Source: Betaproteobacteria bacterium CG2_30_68_42 (GTDB lineage Bacteria; Pseudomonadota; Gammaproteobacteria; Burkholderiales; Rhodocyclaceae). From it: a DNA stretch of 64,000 nt. Within the stretch, counting starts at the first letter, position 1; each line of letters starts with the position of its first letter. The notes beneath the pieces are model-generated. The model ran no database searches, was not told the DNA's origin, and saw nothing but the letters and a program-made list of their open reading frames with translations. The DNA is taken from the NCBI GenBank assembly GCA_001872285.1, contig MNXU01000074.1, forward strand, positions 60,211-124,210. Reading direction: 5' to 3'. This document shows, in pieces, positions 1 to 7,647 of this stretch. Position numbers and translations under genes: made by a program.

Positions 1-155
1 TGGTTCCCGGACATCTCGAGGCGGCCAACGTGAACGCGGTCGAGGAGATGGTGAACATGATCTCGGCCGCGCGGCAGTTCGAGATTCAGGTGCAGATGCT
101 GCGCAATGCGGAGGAGAACGACCGCACCGCGACGCAACTGCTCTCCAACCGGTGA
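1..155 (+). CDS. flgF: FlgF, flagellar basal-body proximal rod protein (C-terminal end only)
   Basis: Only the last 50 codons are in the window; the reading frame enters at base 3 and ends at TGA 153-155. The visible end ([20 protein letters not shown] followed by a hydrophilic tail) is the conserved C-terminal rod/hook motif shared by FlgF, FlgG and FlgE. It lies directly before flgG, which is where flgF sits in nearly all proteobacterial flg operons. The position and the tail ending in TQLLSNR favour FlgF over another rod protein. The rest of the gene lies to the left of the window. Confidence 0.85.
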   Translation, partial: VPGHLEAANVNAVEEMVNMISAARQFEIQVQMLRNAEENDRTATQLLSNR

Positions 156-201
156 GGGCGCGCGCGCCGCGGCTGTCCGGTTCGACGACGAGGAGTTCCG
201 A

Positions 202-984
202 ATGATACGTTCGCTGTGGATCGCAAAGACCGGCCTGGAAGCGCAGCAGGTCCAGCTCGATGTCATCACCAACAACCTGGCCAACGTCAGCACCAACGGC
301 TTCAAGCGGGTTCGCGCCGTGTTCGAGGATCTGCTCTACCAGACGCTGCGCCAGCCGGGTGCGCAGTCCTCGCAGCAGACCCAGATCCCCTCCGGCCTCC
401 AGGTCGGGCTGGGCGCGCGTCCGATCTCCTCGGAACGCATCCACATCCAGGGCAGTCTCCAGCAGACCGGAAACAACCTCGACCTCGCGATCCAGGGGCA
501 GGGATTCTTCCAGGTGCTGCTTCCCGACGGCAGCACCGCCTATACGCGCGACGGCGCCTTCCAGCGCGATGCGCAGGGGCAGATCGTGACTTCGAGCGGC
601 TATGCGCTCCAGCCCGCGATCACGATTCCGGCCAACACGACCTCGATCACGGTCGGCCGCGACGGCATCGTGAGCATCACCCAGGGCGGGTCGACCGCCC
701 CCACCCAGATCGGAAACATCCAGCTCGCCAGCTTCATCAACCCGGGCGGACTCATGAGCACCGGCGAAAACCTCTACGTCGAGACGGCGGCGAGCGGCAC
801 GGCCTCGCTCGGCTCCCCCGGCTCCAGCGGTTCCGGCCTGCTCAACCAGGGCTACGTCGAGACTTCCAACGTGAGCGTGGTCGAGGAGCTGGTCAACATG
901 ATCCAGACCCAGCGCGCCTATGAGATCAACTCGAAGGCGATCCAGACTTCCGACCAGATGCTCGCCCGGCTCGCCCAGTTGTGA
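202..984 (+). CDS. flgG: FlgG, flagellar basal-body distal rod protein
   Basis: Builds the distal rod of the flagellar drive shaft in the periplasm. The 260-residue product has the usual FlgG length. It starts [16 protein letters not shown], carries the N-terminal rod motif [13 protein letters not shown] (about residues 24-36) and the [17 protein letters not shown] segment, and ends with the C-terminal motif [19 protein letters not shown]. The ATG at 202 is preceded by AGGAG at good spacing; the open frame runs further upstream but would overlap flgF. Its stop overlaps the GTG alternative start of flgH. Confidence 0.97.
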   Translation: MIRSLWIAKTGLEAQQVQLDVITNNLANVSTNGFKRVRAVFEDLLYQTLRQPGAQSSQQTQIPSGLQVGLGARPISSERIHIQGSLQQTGNNLDLAIQGQGFFQVLLPDGSTAYTRDGAFQRDAQGQIVTSSGYALQPAITIPANTTSITVGRDGIVSITQGGSTAPTQIGNIQLASFINPGGLMSTGENLYVETAASGTASLGSPGSSGSGLLNQGYVETSNVSVVEELVNMIQTQRAYEINSKAIQTSDQMLARLAQL

Positions 985-998
985 GCGCCGTGAGACCG

Positions 999-1658
999 AT
1001 GCGCAGGCTCCTCCCGCTGCTGGCATTTGCGCTTGCCGGCTGCGTGTCGACCACGCCGCCCACCGGCGTACACCAGCCGATGAGCGCGCGGCCGGCGCCG
1101 CACGCGCAGCCGGCGATCGCGAACGGCGCGATCTACCAGGTGGCGAATGCGCGGCCGCTGTTCGAGGACCGGCGTGCGCGCTTCGTCGGCGACACGCTCA
1201 CCATCCAGCTCGCCGAAAAGACCCAGGCATCCAAGAAGTCCTCCACCGCGGCCGATCGCAGCCAGAAGGTCGATGTCTCGGTGCCGACGATCATCGGGGT
1301 TCCCGGCAAGAGCGCGCAGGGACTGACCGTGAGCGCGACCGGCTCCTCGAACTTCTCGGGCAAGGGGGACACGGATGCGATGAACGACTTCACCGGCACC
1401 ATCACCGTCACCGTCATCGAGGCGCTTCCGAACGGCAACCTGCTGGTGTCGGGAGAAAAACAGATCGCGATCAACCAGGGGCAGGAGTTCGTGCGCTTCT
1501 CGGGGGTGGTCAATCCGATCCACATCACCGGTGCCAACACCGTGCAGTCCACCCAGGTGGCGGATGCGCGCATCGAGTACAAGGCGAGCGGTTTCCTGAA
1601 CGAGGCCCAGGTGATGGGATGGCTGGCGCGGTTCTTCCTGACGTTCCTGCCTTTCTAA
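999..1658 (+). CDS. flgH: FlgH, flagellar L-ring lipoprotein
   Basis: Forms the outer-membrane L ring around the rod. From ATG 999 the product is 219 residues and begins with a compact lipoprotein signal, [15 protein letters not shown], with the lipidated Cys at position 15. The motif [20 protein letters not shown] and the C-terminal [17 protein letters not shown] are typical of FlgH. A GTG at 981, overlapping the flgG stop, would add six residues and is an alternative start. The ATG is preferred because it gives the most standard signal peptide. It lies between flgG and flgI as expected. Confidence 0.95.
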   Translation: MRRLLPLLAFALAGCVSTTPPTGVHQPMSARPAPHAQPAIANGAIYQVANARPLFEDRRARFVGDTLTIQLAEKTQASKKSSTAADRSQKVDVSVPTIIGVPGKSAQGLTVSATGSSNFSGKGDTDAMNDFTGTITVTVIEALPNGNLLVSGEKQIAINQGQEFVRFSGVVNPIHITGANTVQSTQVADARIEYKASGFLNEAQVMGWLARFFLTFLPF

Positions 1659-1660
1659 CG

Positions 1661-1730
1661 GTTTCACGTTTCAAGTTCCAGGTTTCAAGTTCCAGGTTCC
1701 AGGTTTCGGGTTGCAGGTTCGGGTTTCGAG
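1661..1730 (+). repeat. Array of ten degenerate 7-bp repeats (GTTYCAR) between flgH and flgI
   Basis: Ten consecutive heptamers fill most of the flgH-flgI gap: GTTTCAC, GTTTCAA, GTTCCAG, GTTTCAA, GTTCCAG, GTTCCAG, GTTTCGG, GTTGCAG, GTTCGGG and TTTCGAG. The period is exactly seven bases and the drift is gradual from left to right. The base composition (T-rich on this strand) differs from the surrounding genes. The same heptamer family recurs between gltA and sucA. No function can be assigned. Confidence 0.8.
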
Positions 1731-1744
1731 TCGGGGGCGGGATC

Positions 1745-2851
1745 ATGAACGGGTTCGGAAAACTGGCGGTCGTGTTCCTGGTGGCGGTTGCGGCATCGGC
1801 TCCGCTGCGGGCCGAGCGCATCAAGGATCTCGCCTCGGTCCAGGGCGTGCGCGAGAACCAGCTCGCCGGCTACGGGCTGGTGGTGGGGCTGGACGGCACC
1901 GGAGACCAGACCACGCAGACGCCCTTCACCGTCCAGGCGATCATCAGCATGCTGGGCAACCTGGGCGTCCAGGTGCCTCCGGGAACCTCGCTCCAGCTCA
2001 AGAATGTCGCCGCGGTCATGGTCACCGCCGCGCTGCCGCCGTTCGCGCGCGCGGGCAGCCGCATCGACGTCACCGTGTCCTCGATCGGAAACGCCAAGTC
2101 GCTTCGCGGCGGCACGCTCCTGATGACCCCGCTCAAGGGCGCGGACGGCCAGGTCTATGCGGTCGCGCAGGGCAACCTCGCCGTCGGCGGCGTCGGTGCG
2201 CAGGGCGGCGGCTCGAGCGTGCAGGTCAATCATCTCGCGGTCGGCCGGATCGCGGCCGGTGCGACGGTGGAGCGCGAGGTGCCGATGCCGGTCGGCACCG
2301 GCGAGGCGGTGTACCTCGAACTTCACGCGGGCGACTTCGGAACCGCCAATCGCGTGGTCGAGGCGATCAACCGCAGCCTCGGCCCGGCGACCGCGCAGGC
2401 GCTCGATGCGCGGCGCATCCAGGTGCGTGCGCCGCTCGCGCGGCAGGACCGGGTGGCCTTCCTCGGGCGCGTCGAGAACCTCGATGTCACGCCGATGCAG
2501 AGCGCGGCGAAGGTCATCGTCAACAGCCGCAGCGGCTCGGTGGTGATGAACCAGGCGGTGACGATCGAGACCGTGGCGGTCGCCCACGGCAACCTCTCGG
2601 TGACCGTATCGACCGAGCCGGTGATCAGCCAGCCGAGGCCGAATTCGGCGGGCCAGACGGTGCAGACCGAGCGCGCGCAGATCGACATCCGCCAGGAGGG
2701 CGGCGCGCTGGTGCAGCTCAGCCGCGGCGCCTCGCTCGCCGAGGTGGTGAAGGCGCTCAACGCGATCGGGGCCAACCCGCAGGATCTGATCGCCATCCTC
2801 CAGGCGATGAAGGCGGCCGGCGCGCTGCGCGCCGAACTCGAGATCATCTGA
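1745..2851 (+). CDS. flgI: FlgI, flagellar P-ring protein
   Basis: Forms the periplasmic P ring in the peptidoglycan layer. From ATG 1745 it is 368 residues, the normal family size. It has a Sec signal peptide ([20 protein letters not shown], predicted cleavage after PLRA) followed by the FlgI opening [20 protein letters not shown] and the motif [15 protein letters not shown]. The frame stays open upstream through flgH, but the signal peptide fixes the start. It is separated from flgH by the heptamer array and is followed 12 bases later by flgJ. Confidence 0.97.
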   Translation: MNGFGKLAVVFLVAVAASAPLRAERIKDLASVQGVRENQLAGYGLVVGLDGTGDQTTQTPFTVQAIISMLGNLGVQVPPGTSLQLKNVAAVMVTAALPPFARAGSRIDVTVSSIGNAKSLRGGTLLMTPLKGADGQVYAVAQGNLAVGGVGAQGGGSSVQVNHLAVGRIAAGATVEREVPMPVGTGEAVYLELHAGDFGTANRVVEAINRSLGPATAQALDARRIQVRAPLARQDRVAFLGRVENLDVTPMQSAAKVIVNSRSGSVVMNQAVTIETVAVAHGNLSVTVSTEPVISQPRPNSAGQTVQTERAQIDIRQEGGALVQLSRGASLAEVVKALNAIGANPQDLIAILQAMKAAGALRAELEII

Positions 2852-2863
2852 CGGACCCCCCGC

Positions 2864-3793
2864 ATGATCGCCAACGGCATCGGAACCGAACTCGCCTTCG
2901 ACGCCAATGCGCTCGCCGCGCTCAAGCGGCAGGCGAAGGCCGATCCCAGGGCCGGGCTGCGACAGGCGAGCCAGCAGTTCGAGGCGCTGTTCATGCAGAT
3001 GATGCTGAAGGCGATGCGCGATGCGGTGCCGCGCAGCGGCCTGCTCGCCGACGACAGCGGCAGAATGTACGAAAGCATGCTCGACCAGCAGCTCGCGCAG
3101 GTGCTGGCTTCCCGTTCGGGCACCGGACTTGCCACGGCGATCGAGCGCCAGCTCGGCGCGCAGCTCGCCGCTGGTGAAGCCGCGCCCGTGGCGAAGGATC
3201 CTGCTTCTCCCGGCACCACGGCACCGGCGGCAGGCGCGACACGCAGCGAGGCGATTCCGGCCGCGGCCCCGGTGCAGCCGGCGGGCGCTTCGCCACAGGC
3301 GGGCGCATCGCAGGCCACGGGTGCGTCGCCGCAGGCGCGTGAGTTCGTCGATCGGCTCTGGCCGCATGCGGAGCAGGCGAGCCGCGCGACCGGCATTCCG
3401 GCGCGTTTCCTGATCGCGCAGGCCGCACTCGAGACCGGCTGGGGCCGCTCCGAGATCCGCCTTCCCGAAGGGCGCAACAGCCACAATCTGTTCAACATCA
3501 AGGCCGGGCGCAACTGGCCGGGGCCGACCGTGGACGCGATGACCACCGAATTTTCCGGCGGCGCGGCGCACCGGCAGGTGGAGCGCTTCCGCGCCTATGG
3601 CTCCTACGGCGAGGCCTTCGCCGACTATGCCCGCCTCATCCGCTCGCGCTACGCGACCGCACTGGGCGCCGGCGAGCCGGCCGCCTTCGCCGGCGCCCTC
3701 CAGGCGGGAGGCTATGCGAGCGACCCGGCCTACGCCGCGAAGCTCACGCGCATCATCGAAGGCGCGACGCTGCGCGCGAGTCTCGCTGGGTGA
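2864..3793 (+). CDS. flgJ: FlgJ, flagellar rod cap and peptidoglycan hydrolase
   Basis: A two-domain protein that caps the growing rod and opens the peptidoglycan for it. Residues about 1-100 are the rod-capping domain (ASQQFEALFMQMMLKAMRDA). Residues about 105-157 form an Ala/Pro/Gly-rich linker with imperfect repeats of GASPQA. Residues about 160-309 are a glucosaminidase domain with the catalytic-type AQAALETGWG motif (Glu190) and NSHNLFNIKAG. At 309 residues it matches dual-domain FlgJ of beta/gammaproteobacteria. The start ATG 2864 follows the flgI stop by 12 bases. Confidence 0.95.
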   Translation: MIANGIGTELAFDANALAALKRQAKADPRAGLRQASQQFEALFMQMMLKAMRDAVPRSGLLADDSGRMYESMLDQQLAQVLASRSGTGLATAIERQLGAQLAAGEAAPVAKDPASPGTTAPAAGATRSEAIPAAAPVQPAGASPQAGASQATGASPQAREFVDRLWPHAEQASRATGIPARFLIAQAALETGWGRSEIRLPEGRNSHNLFNIKAGRNWPGPTVDAMTTEFSGGAAHRQVERFRAYGSYGEAFADYARLIRSRYATALGAGEPAAFAGALQAGGYASDPAYAAKLTRIIEGATLRASLAG

Positions 3794-3837
3794 GCAGGAC
3801 CGCTCAAGCCGCCGCCTGATCTGCCGAAGACATCCGA

Positions 3838-5775
3838 ATGGGAACGTCCATCCTCAACATCGGTGCGAGCGGGCTCGCGGCCGCGCAGGCCGGGCTGCTC
3901 GTCACCGGGCACAACATCGCGAACGCTGCCACGCCCGGCTATTCGCGCCAGGGGCTGGAGCAGAGCACCAACACTCCGCAGTTCCTCGGCGGGAGCTATT
4001 TCGGCCAGGGGACGAACGTCTCCGCGGTCAAGCGCATCTACAGCCAGTTCCTCGCTGCGGAGGTGGCCTCCGCGCAGACCCGGGCGGCGGAACTCGACAC
4101 CCATTCGAGCGAACTCGCGCAGATCAACAACGTGCTCGCGGACCCCAACGCGGGGCTGTCCCCGGCGCTCCAGGAGCTGTTCGACGCCGTGCAGGATCTC
4201 GCCGCCGATCCGGCCTCGATCCCGGCGCGCCAGTCGGTGCTCGCCGCGGGCAGCGGGCTGGCGAACCGCTTCCACAGCCTCGACGAACGGCTCGACCAGC
4301 TTCGCACCGGCGTCAACTCCCAGATCGTCAGCGTGGTGGATTCCATCAATGCCGCCGCCCGACAGATCGCGGCACTCAACGAGCGCATCGTGCGCGCGCA
4401 GGCGGTGAGCGGCGGGCGGCCCGCGAACGACCTGCTCGACCAGCGCGATGCGCTCCTCGCGGAGCTCAACGGCCAGCTCCGGGTGACCACCAGCGCGGAG
4501 GGCGACGGCAGCCTCAACGTCTTCGTCGGCAACGGCCAGCCGCTGGTGGTGGGCGTGCAGGCTTCGCAATTGCAGGCGATCCAGGACCCGCTCGATCCCG
4601 GCCGGCTCGACGTCGCATTCGCGCTGCCGACCGGCGGGAGTGTGCCGCTGCAGGAATCTGCTCTGAGCGGCGGCACGCTCGGCGGCCTGCTCCGGTTCCG
4701 GACCGAGAGCCTCGATTCCGCACAGAACGCGCTCGGGCGCATCGCGCTCGGGCTCGCCCAGACCTTCAACGCGCAGCACCGGCTGGGTCAGGACCTGAAC
4801 GGCGCACTCGGCGGCGATTTCTTCGTCATGCCCGCTGCCCGGGTGTACTCGGGGACCTCGAACTCGGGAACCGCGGTGCTCGCCACGGTCATCGACGATG
4901 CCACCCAGCTTGCCGCCGCCGACTACCGGGTCACCGCGCTCGGTGCCGGCAGCTTCTCGGTGACGCGGCTCAGCGACGGCGTCACCGTCTCCTCGGGTGC
5001 GCTGCCCGCATCGGTCGACGGCCTCACCATCAGCCTCGCCTCGGGCTCCGCGAACGCGGGCGACAGCTTTCTCGTGCAGCCCACCCGCAGCGGCGCGCAC
5101 GACATCGCGGTGGCGTTTTCCGACGTGCGCGCCATCGCCGCGGCCGGGCCGCTGCGCACGCAGGCGGCGCTCGCCAACACCGGTTCGGGAGCGATCAGTG
5201 CGGGCAGCATCGCCTCCACGAGCGGGCTCGCCGCGGCCGCCCCGCACATCGCACCGCCGCTCACCCTCGCCTTCGATGCCGCGGCCGGTCAGTTCAACCT
5301 TTCGGGTGCGCTGACGGGCACGCTCGCCTACGACCCCACAGCCGATGCGGCGGGCAAGTCCTTCACCCTCGCCGCGCTCGGCGGCTTCACGTTCACGATC
5401 TCGGGCATCCCCGCGCAGGGCGACGTGTTCACCGTTTCGAGCAACGACAACGGCAGCGGGGACAACCGCAACCTGCTCGCGCTCGGCGCGCTGCAGAGCG
5501 CCCGCACGCTGGCTGCGGGCAGCGCGAGCTACCAGTCGGCCTATTCGCAGCTCGTGTCCGAGGCCGGCAACAAGGGACGCGAGCTGGACGCGACGGCTGC
5601 CGCCCAGCACAGCCTCGAGAAGACCGCGCAGGACGCCTTCGATTCCGTGTCGGGCGTCAACCTCGACGAGGAAGCCGCGAACCTGATGCGCTACCAGCAG
5701 GCCTACCAGGCGGCGGGAAAGCTGATCGAGGTCTCCGGCAGGCTGTTCGAGGAACTGCTGGCGATCGCCCGCTAG
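3838..5775 (+). CDS. flgK: FlgK, flagellar hook-associated protein 1
   Basis: Joins hook to filament. The 645-residue product starts MGTSILNIGASGLAAAQAGL, has the conserved TGHNIANAATPGYSRQ motif (about residues 22-37), and ends with the helical LMRYQQAYQAAGKLIEVSGR signature of FlgK. Between them lies a long variable region (about residues 300-560), rich in Ala, Gly, Ser and Thr, that would be surface-exposed. It is followed by flgL in the usual order. Confidence 0.96.
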   Translation: MGTSILNIGASGLAAAQAGLLVTGHNIANAATPGYSRQGLEQSTNTPQFLGGSYFGQGTNVSAVKRIYSQFLAAEVASAQTRAAELDTHSSELAQINNVLADPNAGLSPALQELFDAVQDLAADPASIPARQSVLAAGSGLANRFHSLDERLDQLRTGVNSQIVSVVDSINAAARQIAALNERIVRAQAVSGGRPANDLLDQRDALLAELNGQLRVTTSAEGDGSLNVFVGNGQPLVVGVQASQLQAIQDPLDPGRLDVAFALPTGGSVPLQESALSGGTLGGLLRFRTESLDSAQNALGRIALGLAQTFNAQHRLGQDLNGALGGDFFVMPAARVYSGTSNSGTAVLATVIDDATQLAAADYRVTALGAGSFSVTRLSDGVTVSSGALPASVDGLTISLASGSANAGDSFLVQPTRSGAHDIAVAFSDVRAIAAAGPLRTQAALANTGSGAISAGSIASTSGLAAAAPHIAPPLTLAFDAAAGQFNLSGALTGTLAYDPTADAAGKSFTLAALGGFTFTISGIPAQGDVFTVSSNDNGSGDNRNLLALGALQSARTLAAGSASYQSAYSQLVSEAGNKGRELDATAAAQHSLEKTAQDAFDSVSGVNLDEEAANLMRYQQAYQAAGKLIEVSGRLFEELLAIAR

Positions 5776-5809
5776 CCGCCATGAACCCGCCTTGCGCCAG
5801 GGAGCTGCC

Positions 5810-7030
5810 ATGCGCGTGACCACCCGCATGATCTTCGCGACCGCGGTCGGAACGATGCAGCGCCAGAGCGCATCCCTCCTGCATACCCAGCAGCAGCTCG
5901 CGACCGGAAGGCGCATGCTCAGCGCGGCCGACGATCCGGTGGCCGCGGCGCGCGCGCTCGACGTGACCCAGGCACGCGGGATCAATGCGCAGCATCTGGC
6001 CAGCCAGGACGCGGCGCGCAGCGCGCTCGCGGCTGCCGAGGGCGCGCTCACCGGCGCCCAGGACGTCATCGTGTCGATGGAGACACGGCTGGTCCAGGCC
6101 GGCAATGCGACGCTCTCGCGCTCCGACCTCGCGTCGATCGCGCAGGAGATGCGCTCGGGATTCGAGCAGTTGCTCGGCATCGCGAATTCCACCGATGCGA
6201 GCGGCGCCTACCAGTTCTCGGGCTACCAGGCCGGCACCCGCCCGTTCTCGGGAACGGTGGAGGCGGGCGTGCAGTATCACGGCGACGACGGCATCCGCGC
6301 GCTCCAGGTGTCGGGCTCGCGCGAGCTGCCGGTCGGCCTGTCGGGTGCCGATGCGTTCGCGCGCATCCGCAACGGCAACGGCGCCTTCGCGACCTCCGCC
6401 GCGTCCGCCAACACCGGCACCGGAACGATCGACGGCGGCAGCCTGCTGGCGGGCTATGACGGGCATCGCTACACGCTGAGCTTCGCCGCCGGCGCGGGCG
6501 GGCTCGAATACTCGGTCGCCGACTTCGATCCGGTCTCGGGCACCACCACGCCGAGCGGGCCGTTCGCCTACCAGGCCGGAGCACCGATCGCGCTCGGCGC
6601 CGGTGCCATCGAGGTGACCGTCTCCGGGACACCCGCGGCGGGCGACACGTTCACGGTCGCGCCCAGCACCCAGGTCAGCATCTTCGACACGCTGGGAAGC
6701 GCGATCCTGGCGCTCGAGTCGGCGACCACCGATGCGGCCGGTCGCGCGCGGCTCACCAATTCCCTCCAGGAAGTCCGGGGTGCACTCTCGCAGAGCCTCG
6801 ACAAGGTGCTCGCGGCGCGCGCGTTGGTCGGATCCCGGCTCGGCGAACTCGACGCACTCTCGGCGAGCGGCGAGGATCTGAGGCTGCAGTACGAGGCGGC
6901 GCTCTCGAAGCTCCAGGACGTCGATTATGCCGAGGCCATCAGCCGCCTGACCCAGGAGCAGACGAGCCTGGAGGCGTCGCAGAAATCCTTCCTTCAGGTG
7001 AGCCAGCTCTCGCTGTTCAAATTCCTGTGA
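5810..7030 (+). CDS. flgL: FlgL, flagellar hook-associated protein 3
   Basis: Second hook-filament junction protein, related to flagellin. The ATG at 5810 is preceded by GGAG at 5801 and gives 406 residues starting MRVTTRMIFATAV. An in-frame TTG 18 bases upstream is less likely. The N-terminal helix contains the flagellin-like LATGRRMLSAADDPVAAARA motif and the C-terminal helix has DYAEAISRLTQEQTSLEASQ, both typical of FlgL. The middle is an expanded variable domain. Its TGA overlaps the GTG start of the next gene, which suggests translational coupling. Confidence 0.95.
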   Translation: MRVTTRMIFATAVGTMQRQSASLLHTQQQLATGRRMLSAADDPVAAARALDVTQARGINAQHLASQDAARSALAAAEGALTGAQDVIVSMETRLVQAGNATLSRSDLASIAQEMRSGFEQLLGIANSTDASGAYQFSGYQAGTRPFSGTVEAGVQYHGDDGIRALQVSGSRELPVGLSGADAFARIRNGNGAFATSAASANTGTGTIDGGSLLAGYDGHRYTLSFAAGAGGLEYSVADFDPVSGTTTPSGPFAYQAGAPIALGAGAIEVTVSGTPAAGDTFTVAPSTQVSIFDTLGSAILALESATTDAAGRARLTNSLQEVRGALSQSLDKVLAARALVGSRLGELDALSASGEDLRLQYEAALSKLQDVDYAEAISRLTQEQTSLEASQKSFLQVSQLSLFKFL

Positions 7031-7488
7031 GCCCCTCCGTCCAGCGCCTGTGCGGCATCGCGCTCGCCCTCGCCGTGGCCGGCTGCTCGGCCCTCTCCGG
7101 AACCTATCCGCGCAACGCATCGCTGCTGCCCGCGGCGTCGCTGCGAGTGACCGAAAGCACGGTGGTCTCGCTCGAGAGCCTCGCCGGCTATGCCGGTGCC
7201 GCGGCGGCTGCCTGGGTGGTGCTCGATCCGCTCGCACCCAACTGGCACATCGAGGAAGCGCAGCTCGCACCCGACCGCTACCTGCTCTCGCTCGCCATGA
7301 AACGGATCGCCGCCGGCGGCGAGGGCGAGGCGCGGGTCGTGTTCCACCGCCGCGCCACCCGGCTCGCGGCGGCTGCGGGCTACGAAGGCTACGAAGTGCT
7401 GTCGTATTCCGAAGGCATCGACTCCCTGCTGCCGGCCCGGCGTGTGGGCGAGGGCGTCATCCGGCTGGTGCACGCGGGGGCGCAGTAA
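7027..7488 (+). CDS. Small lipoprotein of unknown function, coupled to flgL
   Basis: The family is not recognised. The 153-residue product, started at the GTG that overlaps the flgL stop (GTGA), has a clear lipoprotein signal: MSPSVQRLCGIALALAVAGC with the acceptor Cys at position 20. A hydrophobic, Ala-rich stretch (YAGAAAAAWVVLDPLAP) and a mixed alpha/beta remainder follow, with no metal or catalytic motif. The coupling to flgL suggests it is made with the hook-filament proteins, but a flagellar role is inference only. Confidence 0.7.
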   Translation: MSPSVQRLCGIALALAVAGCSALSGTYPRNASLLPAASLRVTESTVVSLESLAGYAGAAAAAWVVLDPLAPNWHIEEAQLAPDRYLLSLAMKRIAAGGEGEARVVFHRRATRLAAAAGYEGYEVLSYSEGIDSLLPARRVGEGVIRLVHAGAQ

Positions 7489-7577
7489 GCCCCCGGGGCG
7501 CGTTCGAGTGCATCGGGGATCGCGCCCGCTGCGCGCGTCGCACCACGGCCGGCCCGGGACCGCCAAGCATTGACCCC

Positions 7578-7604
7578 TCAAGTTACTCAGGAATATCCCG
7601 ATAA
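7578..7604 (+). promoter_or_regulatory. FliA (sigma-28) type promoter for the sensory operon
   Basis: The sequence TCAAGTTA (7578-7585), an 11-base spacer, then CCCGATAA (7597-7604) matches the flagellar sigma-28 consensus TAAAGTTT-N11-GCCGATAA at 6/8 and 7/8 positions with exact spacing. The TCAAG variant of the -35 is common outside enterics. A transcript from here would start near 7612, before the ATG at 7648, which also argues against the upstream TTG start of the kinase frame. Confidence 0.7.
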
Positions 7605-7647
7605 GAGTTTATCGACACGCGGTAGCCCGATCTGGCGGGACCCAGCG

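Noticed and set aside
920..2851. Reading flgH and flgI as one 643-residue protein
   Set aside because: The upstream part is the off-frame of flgH; FlgI has its own signal peptide at 1745 and the heptamer array lies between the genes.
1685..3571. Long open frame on the minus strand across flgI and flgJ
   Set aside because: It is the mirror of high-GC codon bias in the real genes; the product is Arg/His-rich, low in hydrophobic patterning and matches no family.
3730..6192. 820-codon open frame on the minus strand across flgK and flgL
   Set aside because: Antisense shadow of two clearly conserved flagellar genes; Arg/Gly/Ala-rich product without domains.
7570..7647. TTG 7570 as start of the hybrid kinase
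   Set aside because: It would lie upstream of the -35 of the probable FliA promoter; ATG 7648 is downstream of it and directly before the membrane domain.
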